From positions 1-39,033 of the forward strand of contig WGCD01000102.1 of assembly GCA_015493995.1 (NCBI GenBank): a stretch of 39,033 nucleotides of DNA, in the 5' to 3' direction. This DNA comes from Desulfurellaceae bacterium. Its GTDB lineage: Bacteria; Campylobacterota_A; Desulfurellia; Desulfurellales; Hippeaceae. The stretch's first letter is position 1. Every line of letters starts with the position of its first letter. Under the pieces are notes generated by a model. The model did no database searches. It was not told where the DNA came from and saw only the letters and a program-made list of their open reading frames with translations. Shown piece after piece: positions 27,542 through 36,897 of this stretch. Position numbers and translations under genes: made by a program.

Positions 27542-27829
27542 TTTTTTTCTGTTTTCCTCGTTCAAACGCTCTTTTGTCCAGGGAGGGTCAAACGTAAGTT
27601 TAACACCAACGCTTCCGACACCTTTAAGTTCTTTTATTTTATCCTCAACCATTTTCACCATACGAAAACCGGCAGGACAGTGCGGCGTTGTGAATGTCAT
27701 GACCACTCCGACATTGTTTCCTTCAACATTAACTTCGTATATAAGCCCCATCTCCACAATATCAATTAAAGGCATACATGGCTCGTATATCTCTTTAAGT
27801 TTTTCAATAACGGATTCTTTATTTATCAT
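27527..27829 (-). CDS. MIP18/PaaD-like (DUF59) Fe-S assembly protein
   Basis: VIEKLKEIYEPCMPLIDIVEMGLIYEV…TFTTPHCPAGFRM…VKLTFDPPWTKERL. Start MINKES overlaps the upstream stop. Confidence 0.88.
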   Translation of the reverse strand: MINKESVIEKLKEIYEPCMPLIDIVEMGLIYEVNVEGNNVGVVMTFTTPHCPAGFRMVKMVEDKIKELKGVGSVGVKLTFDPPWTKERLNEENRKKLGFI

Positions 27830-28373
27830 AACTGCCGCACCAATCAAATAATCTGTTAAAGTAGCGTTTTTTATCAAGTGGGCTTAAATGCTTTTTAAGC
27901 ATCAACTCCCTTGCGAGTCTGTTTTTTTCGTCATATGCGTATGCAACGGTCAAATAATCCCTAAAAACATTCTGTTTTTCAGTCATCAAAATAAAACCGA
28001 ACGCTGCATATATCCTCGCCTGCCATCTGTTGTTAATATCTCTGTTTTCGAGCCTTGAGAATTCACTTTTGGCTTTTTTGAGCCGTCCGCAATACCCGTA
28101 GGAAACGAGAAGGCAGTATTGAGGCAAAAAGCCCTTTAGATGGCTAAAATAGTTTATTGCTTTTTTACACCTGCCGAGTTTAAGATAAGAAATCCCTTTA
28201 CGTGTTTTCGGGTTGTAGTACTCGGTTTTTGGCTTTGTACGTTTAACTATAACCCTATTTTGCTCAACATTTTGAGTCGAATATTGCGGATACTTTATAT
28301 TGCTGCTGCACGAATACAAAAAAGCAATCCCGATAACGGGGATTGCTATAAAAAATTTTTTAAGCGGCAGCAT
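27819..28373 (-). CDS. Lipoprotein, TPR-like, unknown function
   Basis: MLPLKKFFIAIPVIGIAFLYSCSSN signal with lipobox; repeat-like helical body. Confidence 0.7.
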   Translation of the reverse strand: MLPLKKFFIAIPVIGIAFLYSCSSNIKYPQYSTQNVEQNRVIVKRTKPKTEYYNPKTRKGISYLKLGRCKKAINYFSHLKGFLPQYCLLVSYGYCGRLKKAKSEFSRLENRDINNRWQARIYAAFGFILMTEKQNVFRDYLTVAYAYDEKNRLARELMLKKHLSPLDKKRYFNRLFDWCGSYDK

Positions 28374-28923
28374 CTTTAAATATTCTGTGCATATTCTCAA
28401 ATGCTGTGTCTATCCAGTCTTTGGCATCGTCTATATAGCTCAAAAGCATATTTTTCATCTCTTCGTCTTTGTTGGCATCAAGCAGATAATACGCCGCAAC
28501 ACCGCTAATTACAGACGTTAAAAAAGACGGCAAGAGTTTAGCTTTCTTCATTGCAAGCTTCGTAAAAACTATGCTGCTGACAAATGCGCCTGCTCCTACA
28601 TATATTGATTTTGCAGTGCTATCGCTGCCTCTTAATAAATCAATGGGAGCAACATACAAGCCGTATTGTGTTAAAGCATCCGCCTTATCAAGCATCGTTT
28701 CCCACTTTTCCTTATTTTCCTCTATAAATTTAGGGTTGTTCTTTTCAACATAACCTTTCAACTCCTGAAACATCAAAGACAGGTTGTTTTTGCCCCACTT
28801 TGAAAGCTCGTCCCTAACCCTGTTTAAGCTATCGTTAATATCAAAAGACTCCCTAACCTCCGATTTCATATCCACAATGATATCTTCGAGCTTCCTTTTG
28901 TATTCATTCAATATTTTATCCAT
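28360..28923 (-). CDS. Conserved hypothetical protein with central hydrophobic segment
   Basis: 187 aa in operon context; charged helical N-terminus and TM-like SIYVGAGAFVSSIVF / SFLTSVISGVAAYYLL. Confidence 0.65.
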   Translation of the reverse strand: MDKILNEYKRKLEDIIVDMKSEVRESFDINDSLNRVRDELSKWGKNNLSLMFQELKGYVEKNNPKFIEENKEKWETMLDKADALTQYGLYVAPIDLLRGSDSTAKSIYVGAGAFVSSIVFTKLAMKKAKLLPSFLTSVISGVAAYYLLDANKDEEMKNMLLSYIDDAKDWIDTAFENMHRIFKDAAA

Positions 28924-28934
28924 AAAATAACCTC

Positions 28935-29534
28935 CTAAATATTTTTTTCTATTACGTTTCCGCTTGGGCTTTCTTCTTCAAATATCTGTCCGCTGAACCT
29001 GTACAAATCACAAAGAGAGTTTTCATAACAATCCGGAGCAAGCCCTGCTTTTATGCAAATCTCAGACAAAAACTCCCTTTCGTTCCAATGCCATTCAACC
29101 GGAACCTGAGGCAGCAAAAGCCCGCTGTTTGAACCGCACACTATAAACAAGCCGTCTCTTCCAATTTTTATCTGCTTTTCGTAACTTTTGCCTTTATCCA
29201 AAGGAATCATAGGTGACAGCACGCTAACCTCAACAACAACTTTATCGAGTTCGCTTTTTGTTAAAGGGGTAAATCGCGGGTCTGAAAACGCCGCAGAGAT
29301 AGCAGAGGATATTGTTGCATCAATTAACGGCTCATAAGCCAAAGGATAACCGATACATCCTCTCAGCCTTTTATCGGGATATAGGTTTAGCGTAACAAAC
29401 ACTCCCCTTTTCTCTTCAAGAATTTCAGGGAATTCATCCGGTCTTTGCAAAACCTTGTGCGTCTGGAAATAGTGCTCTATCGCCCTTCTTGCCAATATGA
29501 CAAGAAACCTGCCCTCATCAAGATTTAAATCCAT
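28935..29534 (-). CDS. AMMECR1-domain protein (AmmeMemoRadiSam protein A type)
   Basis: GVFVTLNLYPDKRLRGCIGYPLAYEPL, AAFSDPRFTPLTKSELDKVVVEVSVLSP, LLLPQVPVEWHWNEREFL. Confidence 0.92.
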   Translation of the reverse strand: MDLNLDEGRFLVILARRAIEHYFQTHKVLQRPDEFPEILEEKRGVFVTLNLYPDKRLRGCIGYPLAYEPLIDATISSAISAAFSDPRFTPLTKSELDKVVVEVSVLSPMIPLDKGKSYEKQIKIGRDGLFIVCGSNSGLLLPQVPVEWHWNEREFLSEICIKAGLAPDCYENSLCDLYRFSGQIFEEESPSGNVIEKNI

Positions 29535-29550
29535 AAAAACACTCCGATAA

Positions 29551-32331
29551 TCAATGGATTACGCCGTAACACCTTTTACACACATTCTCTCCGTTTTCAT
29601 TTTTACCCACACTATCGTCAAATTTCCAACACCTTTCACACTTTTTGCCCTCAGCTTTAACAACAAAAACACCTATTTTTTTCTCCTCGTCAAAATATGA
29701 TTCCAGATAGTTATCCGCTTTCCCTGTTTCAAAATGAGATACGATGCATATGTCAGCCAATTCAGACCTATCCATACTCAACAAAACATCCTTAAACTCG
29801 CTGCTTTGCACATCCACATAGATATCGGCTTCAAGTGAATTGCCTATAACTTTTTTAGCTCTTGCAAGCTCAAGTGTCTTATCCGTAACCTCCTTCAAAC
29901 TCCTAAGCACCTTCCACTTCTTTATCAGTTCATCGTTTCTAAAGTGACTTTTCAGTTCAACAAACTCTTCCATATGAACACTCTCTTTACTGCCGTTCAT
30001 ATATGAGTATGCCTCTTCCGCTGTAAATGACAAAATAGGCGCCATATAGAATACAATAATTTTCAACAGTTCGTTCATAGCCGTTTGAGCCGACAAACGT
30101 TTTTTGGAATCCTCACGTTCACAGTAGAGCCTGTCTTTCAAAATATCGAGATAAAAAGAGGATAAGACGGTTATACAAAAATTAGCCATATTCCTATAAA
30201 TTATGTGAAATTCATACTCCTTATATGCCTTTTGCAGTTTCTCCTTTAAAAGCTCGGCTTCGGCTAAAACCCATCTGTCTATCTCTTCAAGCTCGTCGTA
30301 CTTCAAAGCCCTGTTCTCATCAAAACCGTTTAGGTTGCCAAGCAAAAATCTTATCGTATTTCTTATTTTTCTATAGTTGTCAACCAGCCTTTTCATTATT
30401 TCGTCAGAAAGCCTGACATCATCTTTGTAATCGGTTGCAGACGCCCAAAGCCTCAACAGCTCCGCTCCGTATTTTTTAATTATCTTATCCGGCACTATAA
30501 CATTGCCTACGGATTTACTCATCTTTCTACCCTTTGAATCGACAACAAATCCGTGGGTTAAAACGGACTTATACGGCGCTTTGTCTCTTGTTCCTACAGA
30601 CTCAAGTAAGGAAGAATGAAACCATCCTCTATGCTGGTCGCTGCCCTCAAGATACATATCGGCAGGCCACTTGAGCTCACCCCTTCTTTCCAACACAGCC
30701 GCATGAGAAACACCCGAGTCAAACCATACATCCAATATATCGTTCTCTTTTTCAAACTCCTTTGAGCCGCAATCACAGCTGTACCCCTCAGGCAAAAAAT
30801 AACTCGGTTCTTTCTCAAACCAGACATCCGCCCCTTCTTTTTCCATTTTATCAGCTACAAGGTCAATAAGCTTCTTGTTGTATTGAACTTTACCGCACTT
30901 TTTGCACTTGAACAACGCTATGGGAACTCCCCAGGCTCTCTGTCTCGATATACACCAATCAGGTCTTGTTTCCATCATCGAATATATCCTGTTTCTTCCC
31001 CAAGAAGGAATCCACTGGGTTTTGTCAATTTCCTTCATAGCTCTGTCTCTCAATCCGTCCTTATCTATCGAGATAAACCACTGCTCTGTAGAGCGGAATA
31101 TTATGGGACTTTTACATCTCCAGCAGTGCGGATAGGAGTGAACAATTTTTTCTTCTTTAACAAGCATACCTTTTGATTTTAGAGTGTTTATAACCTTGGG
31201 GTTTGCCTCCGTTGTCTTCATACCCGCAAAATATTCCACGTTTTGCTCAAACCTGCCGTCATCGTCAACAGGTGAGTATATCGGAAGATGATACTTCATA
31301 CCAACGGCATAGTCCTCCTCTCCGTGTCCGGGTGCAGTATGAACAAGACCCGTTCCTGCTTCTAAGGTCACGTGTTCTCCGAGTATAATAGGTGATTGCC
31401 TGTCGTATAAAGGATGAGCCAAAATATTTCCCTCAAGGCTTTTACCCTTAACCGTCTTTATTATTTCATAATTGTCGATACCGAATTTTGCCATCAATTC
31501 ATCCGCCAAATCCTTGGCAACAAGATAGACCTCTCTGTCCTTTATCCTCACAAACGCATATTCAAATTCAGGATTGACACAAACGGCAAGGTTTGCAGGA
31601 ATTGTCCACGGAGTTGTTGTCCATATGATTGCAGAAATTGCATCGCCCAAAAACATCCTGTCGTCTGTTGCCAAATCACTTATAAAATCGAACTTTACAT
31701 ATATGGAGTCGCTTTCGTCGTCTTGATATTCAACCTCAGCCATTGCAAGCGCCGTTTTGCACGAAGAACACCAATATACGGGCTTCTTTTGTTTATAAAC
31801 AAGACCTTTTTCAACAAACTTTCCAAGTTCCCTGAGTGTATCAGCTTCATATAAATAGTTCATTGTCAAGTAGGGATTGTCCCAATCTCCAAAAACCCCA
31901 AGCCTGTAAAATTCATCTTTCTGTATCCCGATATATTTTTTAGCATAATCCCTGCAAAGCTTTCTGAATTCGGCTTTACTCATAGAGTTTTTTTTGTTTC
32001 TCCCAAGCTCTTTTTCTATATTGTGCTCAATAGGCAGTCCGTGGCAGTCCCAACCCGGGACGTATGGGGATTTATATCCGAACATAGTTTTTGACTTAAC
32101 TACAATATCCTTTAAAACCTTGTTCAACACGTGACCCATATGTATATTTCCGTTTGCATAAGGGGGTCCGTCGTGCAGCACAAACTCTTTTTTTCCTTCT
32201 CTGTCTTTCAAAATCTTCTCATAAATATTGTCTTCTTTCCATTTTTTAAGCATCTCGGGCTCTTTTTTTGAAAGATTAGCCTTCATAGGAAAATCGGTTT
32301 TAGGAAGAAGCAGTGTATCTTTATAGGTCAT
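29551..32331 (-). CDS. ileS: Isoleucyl-tRNA synthetase
   Basis: HDGPPYANGNIHMGHVLNK, PGWDCHGLPIE, GRKMSKSVGNV, C-terminal zinc site CERCWKF…CKRC. Confidence 0.97.
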   Translation of the reverse strand: MTYKDTLLLPKTDFPMKANLSKKEPEMLKKWKEDNIYEKILKDREGKKEFVLHDGPPYANGNIHMGHVLNKVLKDIVVKSKTMFGYKSPYVPGWDCHGLPIEHNIEKELGRNKKNSMSKAEFRKLCRDYAKKYIGIQKDEFYRLGVFGDWDNPYLTMNYLYEADTLRELGKFVEKGLVYKQKKPVYWCSSCKTALAMAEVEYQDDESDSIYVKFDFISDLATDDRMFLGDAISAIIWTTTPWTIPANLAVCVNPEFEYAFVRIKDREVYLVAKDLADELMAKFGIDNYEIIKTVKGKSLEGNILAHPLYDRQSPIILGEHVTLEAGTGLVHTAPGHGEEDYAVGMKYHLPIYSPVDDDGRFEQNVEYFAGMKTTEANPKVINTLKSKGMLVKEEKIVHSYPHCWRCKSPIIFRSTEQWFISIDKDGLRDRAMKEIDKTQWIPSWGRNRIYSMMETRPDWCISRQRAWGVPIALFKCKKCGKVQYNKKLIDLVADKMEKEGADVWFEKEPSYFLPEGYSCDCGSKEFEKENDILDVWFDSGVSHAAVLERRGELKWPADMYLEGSDQHRGWFHSSLLESVGTRDKAPYKSVLTHGFVVDSKGRKMSKSVGNVIVPDKIIKKYGAELLRLWASATDYKDDVRLSDEIMKRLVDNYRKIRNTIRFLLGNLNGFDENRALKYDELEEIDRWVLAEAELLKEKLQKAYKEYEFHIIYRNMANFCITVLSSFYLDILKDRLYCEREDSKKRLSAQTAMNELLKIIVFYMAPILSFTAEEAYSYMNGSKESVHMEEFVELKSHFRNDELIKKWKVLRSLKEVTDKTLELARAKKVIGNSLEADIYVDVQSSEFKDVLLSMDRSELADICIVSHFETGKADNYLESYFDEEKKIGVFVVKAEGKKCERCWKFDDSVGKNENGENVCKRCYGVIH

Positions 32332-32332
32332 A

Positions 32333-34696
32333 TTACCCCCTCAACTTTGCATCAAATTTTTTAACAAGAGCATTGAAAATATTGTTCATTATTTCTTCTA
32401 TTTCCGTATCCACAAACGTTTTATCGTCATTCTTCAAAACAATTCTAAAAGCAAGGCTCTTTTTGGAACTATCCTCAAGTTTATCGTAAACATCGAACAA
32501 AACAACCTCATAAACATTATCAAACAACCCTATTGCACGTTTAACGTCAGAAGCGTTTATGCTCTTATCCACAACTACCGCCAAATCCCTGACGACTGTC
32601 GGCAATTTGGGGAGTTTCTCAAACATTTTAACCCTTGTGACATATTCGGCAATGGAGTTTAGGTCAACCTCACACAATATTATGCGCATATTTTTATCGA
32701 ATTTAATATCGTAATAATCATAAAAATCGGGGTGCAGTTCTCCTATAAAACCTACGTCTTTACCGCCTACAAACAAATCCGCACCTCTACCCGTATGTAA
32801 AAATTTTCTTTCGGTTTTTCTATACAAAAATTCGATATTAAACAATTTCTCAAGCATCTCCGTAACGCTTTTCATATCGTAAAAATCGTAAAATCTTCTA
32901 CCCTCAATCCAGTTAAAGGAAGCCTCACCCCACATAACAGCCCCAAGTCGGTCAGACTCCTTTGCAAAGTCCCCGTCTTTAAAAAATACCCTGCCTATTT
33001 CAAACAGAGCCGCGCTTTTGGCATTTTTTGACATATTAAATTTCAAATTATCCAAAAGACCGCACACAAGAGTGGTTCTCATAACATCCTGTCCCTCTAT
33101 CAGAGGGTTTTTCAGATACACAAACTCATCTTCATTTTTGCTGAAGAGTTTTAACTTTGAGCTGTCCGTAAAGGAGTAGTTAACGCTCTCTGATAAGCCC
33201 ATATCGGCAAGCGTTTTTGTTATTTGGTGTTTTGCATAATCAACGGGTTTTTTTCTTTTAAAAGAGGTTTGCACAACTGGCAGAGTAGGAGCGATTTTGT
33301 CATAGCCCATACATCTGGCAACCTCTTCTGCAATATCGGCTTCTCCCTCTATGTCGAAGCGATACGTGGGAATTGTCACCTTAAATTTATCTATACTTAT
33401 AACTTTCGGCTTAAAATCAAGGTATTCCACAATCTCTTTAACCGCCTTTTGCTCGAAATCAGAGCCAAGCAGCCTGTTTATTCCCTCAAAGGAACAAACT
33501 ATCGTCTTTGGCTTAAACTCTGTCTCTTTTTGGTCTATATAACCCATATAAACCTTGGCATCGGCATATTTTTCAAGTAAACTCATGGCATAACTGCTTG
33601 CTGTTAAACACAAATTAGGGTCAACCCCTCTTTCGAACCTGTGAGAAGACTCGCTGTGGAGCTTCAATTTTCTTGCTGTCATTCTCACGCTGACAGGGTT
33701 AAAGTGAGCACTCTCAAGCGCCACTGTTTTTGTGTCGTCCGTTACGCTGGATTCTTCAGAACCCATAACGCCCGCTATGGCAACAGGTTTTTTTGAATCG
33801 GCAATCACAAGCATACTTTCGTCTAACTCATACTCTTTTGAATCCAAAGCCAATATTTTTTCTTTATTTTTGGCTCTTCTGACACATATATCTCCCGATA
33901 ACCTGTTAAAATCAAAAGAGTGCATAGGCTGCCCCATCGCCATCAACACGTAGTTGGTTATATCCACAACATTGTTAATTGGTCTTATGCCGCTTTTCAA
34001 TAACCTTAAACGTATAAACATAGGCGAAGGCTTAACTACAACATCAGCCATAAGCAGCGTATATCTCGGACAGTTCTTATAGTCGTCAATCTTAACGGAT
34101 ATATAATTCTTTATATTTTTTTCTACAAGAGCAAAATCCATCTTAGGATATTTAATGCTTTTTTTTGTTATGGCTTTTATATCCCTCGCGACACCGAGAA
34201 TGCTCAACGCATCGGCTCTGTTAGGTGTCAACTCAATGTCTATTATGTAATCGTTAAACTCATCAATCTCAGAAAGAGCCATTCCGTTTCTCAATGTCTC
34301 ATCCAATTTCAAAAGCCCAGAAGAGCTATCCTCAAGATTAAGCTCTTCAGCCGAAAGCATCATACCCTCACTTACAAAATCACCGAATTTCTTTTTGCTT
34401 ATTTTAACACCATTAGAAAGCAGCGCTCCTTCTTTGACAACAGGAAACTTATCGTGAAGGTTAACATTTTTATCGGCAGTGGCTATATTCAAAACTTCAG
34501 AACCTATATCAACTTTTGTCAGGTAAAGATTGTCCTTTTCAGTGATATCAACAATTTCGCCGACAACGCTTCCGCAGGTATCTATCTTTGTTACGCTATC
34601 CACCTCTAATCCTGCCATTGTTATCTTTTCTGCCAGTTCTGCGGCAGATAACTCTATATCAACAAACTCTTTTAACCAATTGTAAGATACTTTCAT
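32333..34696 (-). CDS. pheT: Phenylalanyl-tRNA synthetase beta subunit
   Basis: MKVSYNWLKEFVDI, B3/B4 and B5 domains, C-terminal FDX-ACB domain. Confidence 0.96.
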   Translation of the reverse strand: MKVSYNWLKEFVDIELSAAELAEKITMAGLEVDSVTKIDTCGSVVGEIVDITEKDNLYLTKVDIGSEVLNIATADKNVNLHDKFPVVKEGALLSNGVKISKKKFGDFVSEGMMLSAEELNLEDSSSGLLKLDETLRNGMALSEIDEFNDYIIDIELTPNRADALSILGVARDIKAITKKSIKYPKMDFALVEKNIKNYISVKIDDYKNCPRYTLLMADVVVKPSPMFIRLRLLKSGIRPINNVVDITNYVLMAMGQPMHSFDFNRLSGDICVRRAKNKEKILALDSKEYELDESMLVIADSKKPVAIAGVMGSEESSVTDDTKTVALESAHFNPVSVRMTARKLKLHSESSHRFERGVDPNLCLTASSYAMSLLEKYADAKVYMGYIDQKETEFKPKTIVCSFEGINRLLGSDFEQKAVKEIVEYLDFKPKVISIDKFKVTIPTYRFDIEGEADIAEEVARCMGYDKIAPTLPVVQTSFKRKKPVDYAKHQITKTLADMGLSESVNYSFTDSSKLKLFSKNEDEFVYLKNPLIEGQDVMRTTLVCGLLDNLKFNMSKNAKSAALFEIGRVFFKDGDFAKESDRLGAVMWGEASFNWIEGRRFYDFYDMKSVTEMLEKLFNIEFLYRKTERKFLHTGRGADLFVGGKDVGFIGELHPDFYDYYDIKFDKNMRIILCEVDLNSIAEYVTRVKMFEKLPKLPTVVRDLAVVVDKSINASDVKRAIGLFDNVYEVVLFDVYDKLEDSSKKSLAFRIVLKNDDKTFVDTEIEEIMNNIFNALVKKFDAKLRG

Positions 34697-34713
34697 ACCG
34701 AACCCTCATCTAT

Positions 34714-35715
34714 TTAAGAAAATTGTTTTAAAAACCTTATGTCATTTTCAAAAAACAGCTTTATGTTATCTATACCGTATTTTAACATTGCGAACCTTTC
34801 AACTCCGAGCCCGAAAGCAAAACCGTTATATTCATCTGGGTAATTGACATTTTTCAATACGTTCGGATGAACCATTCCGCAGCCCAAAACCTCAAGATAA
34901 CCTGTATTTGAACAAACCCTGCATCCCTTACCTCCGCAAATAATACATCCTATATCAACCTCGGCTGAAGGCTCTGTAAACGGAAAATAACTCGGTCTGA
35001 ACCTAACGGGAACATCGCCGAAAAATATCTTTAAAAAATCGCTCAACACGCCTTTTAAGTCTGAAAAATGTATATCTTTGTCAATCAACAATCCCTCGAC
35101 CTGGTGAAACATAGGTGAGTGTGTAATGTCCGAATCACGCCTATATACCTTGCCCGGCGATATAAACATAACCGGAGGTTTTTTACTCTCCATTACCCGT
35201 ATCTGCGTAGGTGATGTGTGGGTTCTTAGCAGTACATTGTCGTTGATATAGAAGGTGTCCTGCATATCCCTTGCCGGATGCTCTTTGGGTATATTCAACA
35301 TCTCGAAGTTATACCTATCGAACTCTATTTCATATCCCGTTTCCACATCAAAACCCATAGACTTAAATATATCTTCAATCTCTATTATCGTTTTGGTTAT
35401 AGGGTGAATGCTCCCAAGAAAACCTCTTCTTGCAGGTAGTGTTACATCAATTGATTCTTTCTCAAGTGACTCTTTTTTTCTTATCTCTTTAATTTGGGTT
35501 TGCTTGTTTGTCAGTGAATCTTCTATGTATTGTTTTAATTTATTGATATTTTTGCCGAACTCCTTTTTCTGTTCGTCACCCAAGCCCCCCATCTGCTTAA
35601 ACAACTCGGAGACCTTTCCCTTTTTGCCAAGAAATTTAGCCTTTATTTGCTTAATGTCTTCTTCTGTTTTTGCATCTGCTATAAGGGCTTCAAACTCCTT
35701 TTTTATGTGATACAT
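34714..35715 (-). CDS. pheS: Phenylalanyl-tRNA synthetase alpha subunit
   Basis: LRTHTSPTQIRVM, FHQVEGLLIDKDIHF, GFAFGLGVERFAMLKYGI. Confidence 0.97.
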   Translation of the reverse strand: MYHIKKEFEALIADAKTEEDIKQIKAKFLGKKGKVSELFKQMGGLGDEQKKEFGKNINKLKQYIEDSLTNKQTQIKEIRKKESLEKESIDVTLPARRGFLGSIHPITKTIIEIEDIFKSMGFDVETGYEIEFDRYNFEMLNIPKEHPARDMQDTFYINDNVLLRTHTSPTQIRVMESKKPPVMFISPGKVYRRDSDITHSPMFHQVEGLLIDKDIHFSDLKGVLSDFLKIFFGDVPVRFRPSYFPFTEPSAEVDIGCIICGGKGCRVCSNTGYLEVLGCGMVHPNVLKNVNYPDEYNGFAFGLGVERFAMLKYGIDNIKLFFENDIRFLKQFS

Positions 35716-35731
35716 TTCACCTCCACAAGTT

Positions 35732-35775
35732 AAAAAAAATGCGAAAAAACACCCATAATAAGGCGTCTTTTCGCA
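35732..35775 (-). terminator. Intrinsic terminator/attenuator between rplT and pheS
   Basis: Minus-strand RNA UGCGAAAAGACGCC-UUAUUAUG-GGUGUUUUUUCGCA (14 contiguous pairs incl. two G-U) then UUUUUUUU. Confidence 0.8.
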
Positions 35776-35798
35776 CTAAACAACGTTTTACATCTTTT

Positions 35799-36140
35799 TT
35801 ACTTTATACTTTCAACAAGCGCCTTAAACTCCTCGGGCTGTCTTATTGCAAGTTCGCTTAACACCTTTCTGTTTAAGTTTATGCCCTTCTCATTTAAAGC
35901 GTGCATAAACTTACTGTAACTCATTCCGTATTCCCTCACGGCGGCATTAATTCTTGCTATCCACAACTTTCTGAACTCTCTTTTTTTAACCCTTCTGTCC
36001 CTGTAAGCATATGCAAGAGCTCTTCTGACGCTCTCCTCGGCGTTTTTATATGTGGAATGCCTTCTTTGATAGAAGCCTTTAGCCATCTTCAAAATCTTTT
36101 TATGTCGCCTTCTTCTTGTGTAACCGGTTTTAACTCTCAA
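35799..36140 (-). CDS. rplT: Ribosomal protein L20
   Basis: RVKTGYTRRRRHKKILKMAKGFYQRR…FMHALNEKGINLNRKVLSELA. Confidence 0.97.
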   Translation of the reverse strand: MRVKTGYTRRRRHKKILKMAKGFYQRRHSTYKNAEESVRRALAYAYRDRRVKKREFRKLWIARINAAVREYGMSYSKFMHALNEKGINLNRKVLSELAIRQPEEFKALVESIK

Positions 36141-36155
36141 CTTTCAATCCTCCTG

Positions 36156-36356
36156 TTATTGATAAGGCATTAATGTGCTTATTCTTTTATAGTTTCCGCC
36201 CGATTTCAATATAATGGGCTCTTTCAAGCTCCTCTTTCTCTTTCTGTTTTTAGATGACAAAAGGTGACTATGACCACCCTTGCGAGCCTTCAAATAACCC
36301 TTTGCCGTCTTCGTAAACCTCTTTGCAGCTCCTCTTCTTGTTTTTAACTTCTTCAC
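36156..36356 (-). CDS. rpmI: Ribosomal protein L35 (GTG start)
   Basis: VKKLKTRRGAAKRFTKTAKGYLKARKGGHSHLL; GGGAGG SD 4 nt before GTG at 36356. The track's upstream extension is spurious. Confidence 0.94.
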   Translation of the reverse strand: MKKLKTRRGAAKRFTKTAKGYLKARKGGHSHLLSSKNRKRKRSLKEPIILKSGGNYKRISTLMPYQ

Positions 36357-36366
36357 TTGTCCCTCC

Positions 36367-36894
36367 CTATTTATTAGGAACAAAAGAGAATGACATTCTT
36401 CTTCCCTGATAGTCGGCATTTCCTTCCATTGTGCCGCAATCCGCCAAATCCTCTTTTATCCTCTCTAAAAGCTGTTCTATTAATTCCTTTTTATCAAATT
36501 CTCTGCCTCTGAAAAATACGTTAAACTTAACTTTATTTTTCTCTTCCAAAAATTTTCTAGCAAGCTTAATCTTTGTGTTATAGTCGTTATCGGCTATCCT
36601 CGGCCTGAGCTTAACCTCTTTTACCTTGATAACCTTCTGAGTTTTTTTGCTTCTTTGCTGCTTTTTTTGCTTGTCATAGCTGTATTTGCCGTAATCCATT
36701 ATCTTACAAACCATAGGGTCGGCATTAACCCCAACAGCAACCAAATCCAGTCCCACATTTCTGGCTTTTGCCAAAGCGTCCTTAAAACTTACTATACCGA
36801 GCTGCTCACCCTTTTCTGAAATAAGCCTGATTTTGTCCGCCTTTATGTTCTCATTGATTAGCGGAACTTCCTTTTTTCTAAAATCTCCTCTTAT
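36367..36894 (-). CDS. infC: Translation initiation factor IF-3, probable AUA start
   Basis: In-frame extension upstream of ATG 36774 gives …RGDFRKKEVPLINENIKADKIRLISEKGEQLGIVSFKDALAKARNVGLDLVAV (IF3 N-domain). ATA at 36894-36892 lies 6 nt after AGGAGG. Confidence 0.88.
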   Translation of the reverse strand: MRGDFRKKEVPLINENIKADKIRLISEKGEQLGIVSFKDALAKARNVGLDLVAVGVNADPMVCKIMDYGKYSYDKQKKQQRSKKTQKVIKVKEVKLRPRIADNDYNTKIKLARKFLEEKNKVKFNVFFRGREFDKKELIEQLLERIKEDLADCGTMEGNADYQGRRMSFSFVPNK

Positions 36895-36897
36895 ATA

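Noticed and set aside
36357-36419. N-terminal extension MPTIREEECHSLLFLINREGQ of rpmI
   Set aside because: Overlaps the infC coding end and is not L35 sequence; a GTG with good SD at 36356 gives a normal 66-aa L35.
36367-36774. 135-aa infC as given by the ORF track (ATG at 36774)
   Set aside because: Lacks the IF3 N-terminal domain, which is encoded in frame immediately upstream; the track only lacks a canonical start there.
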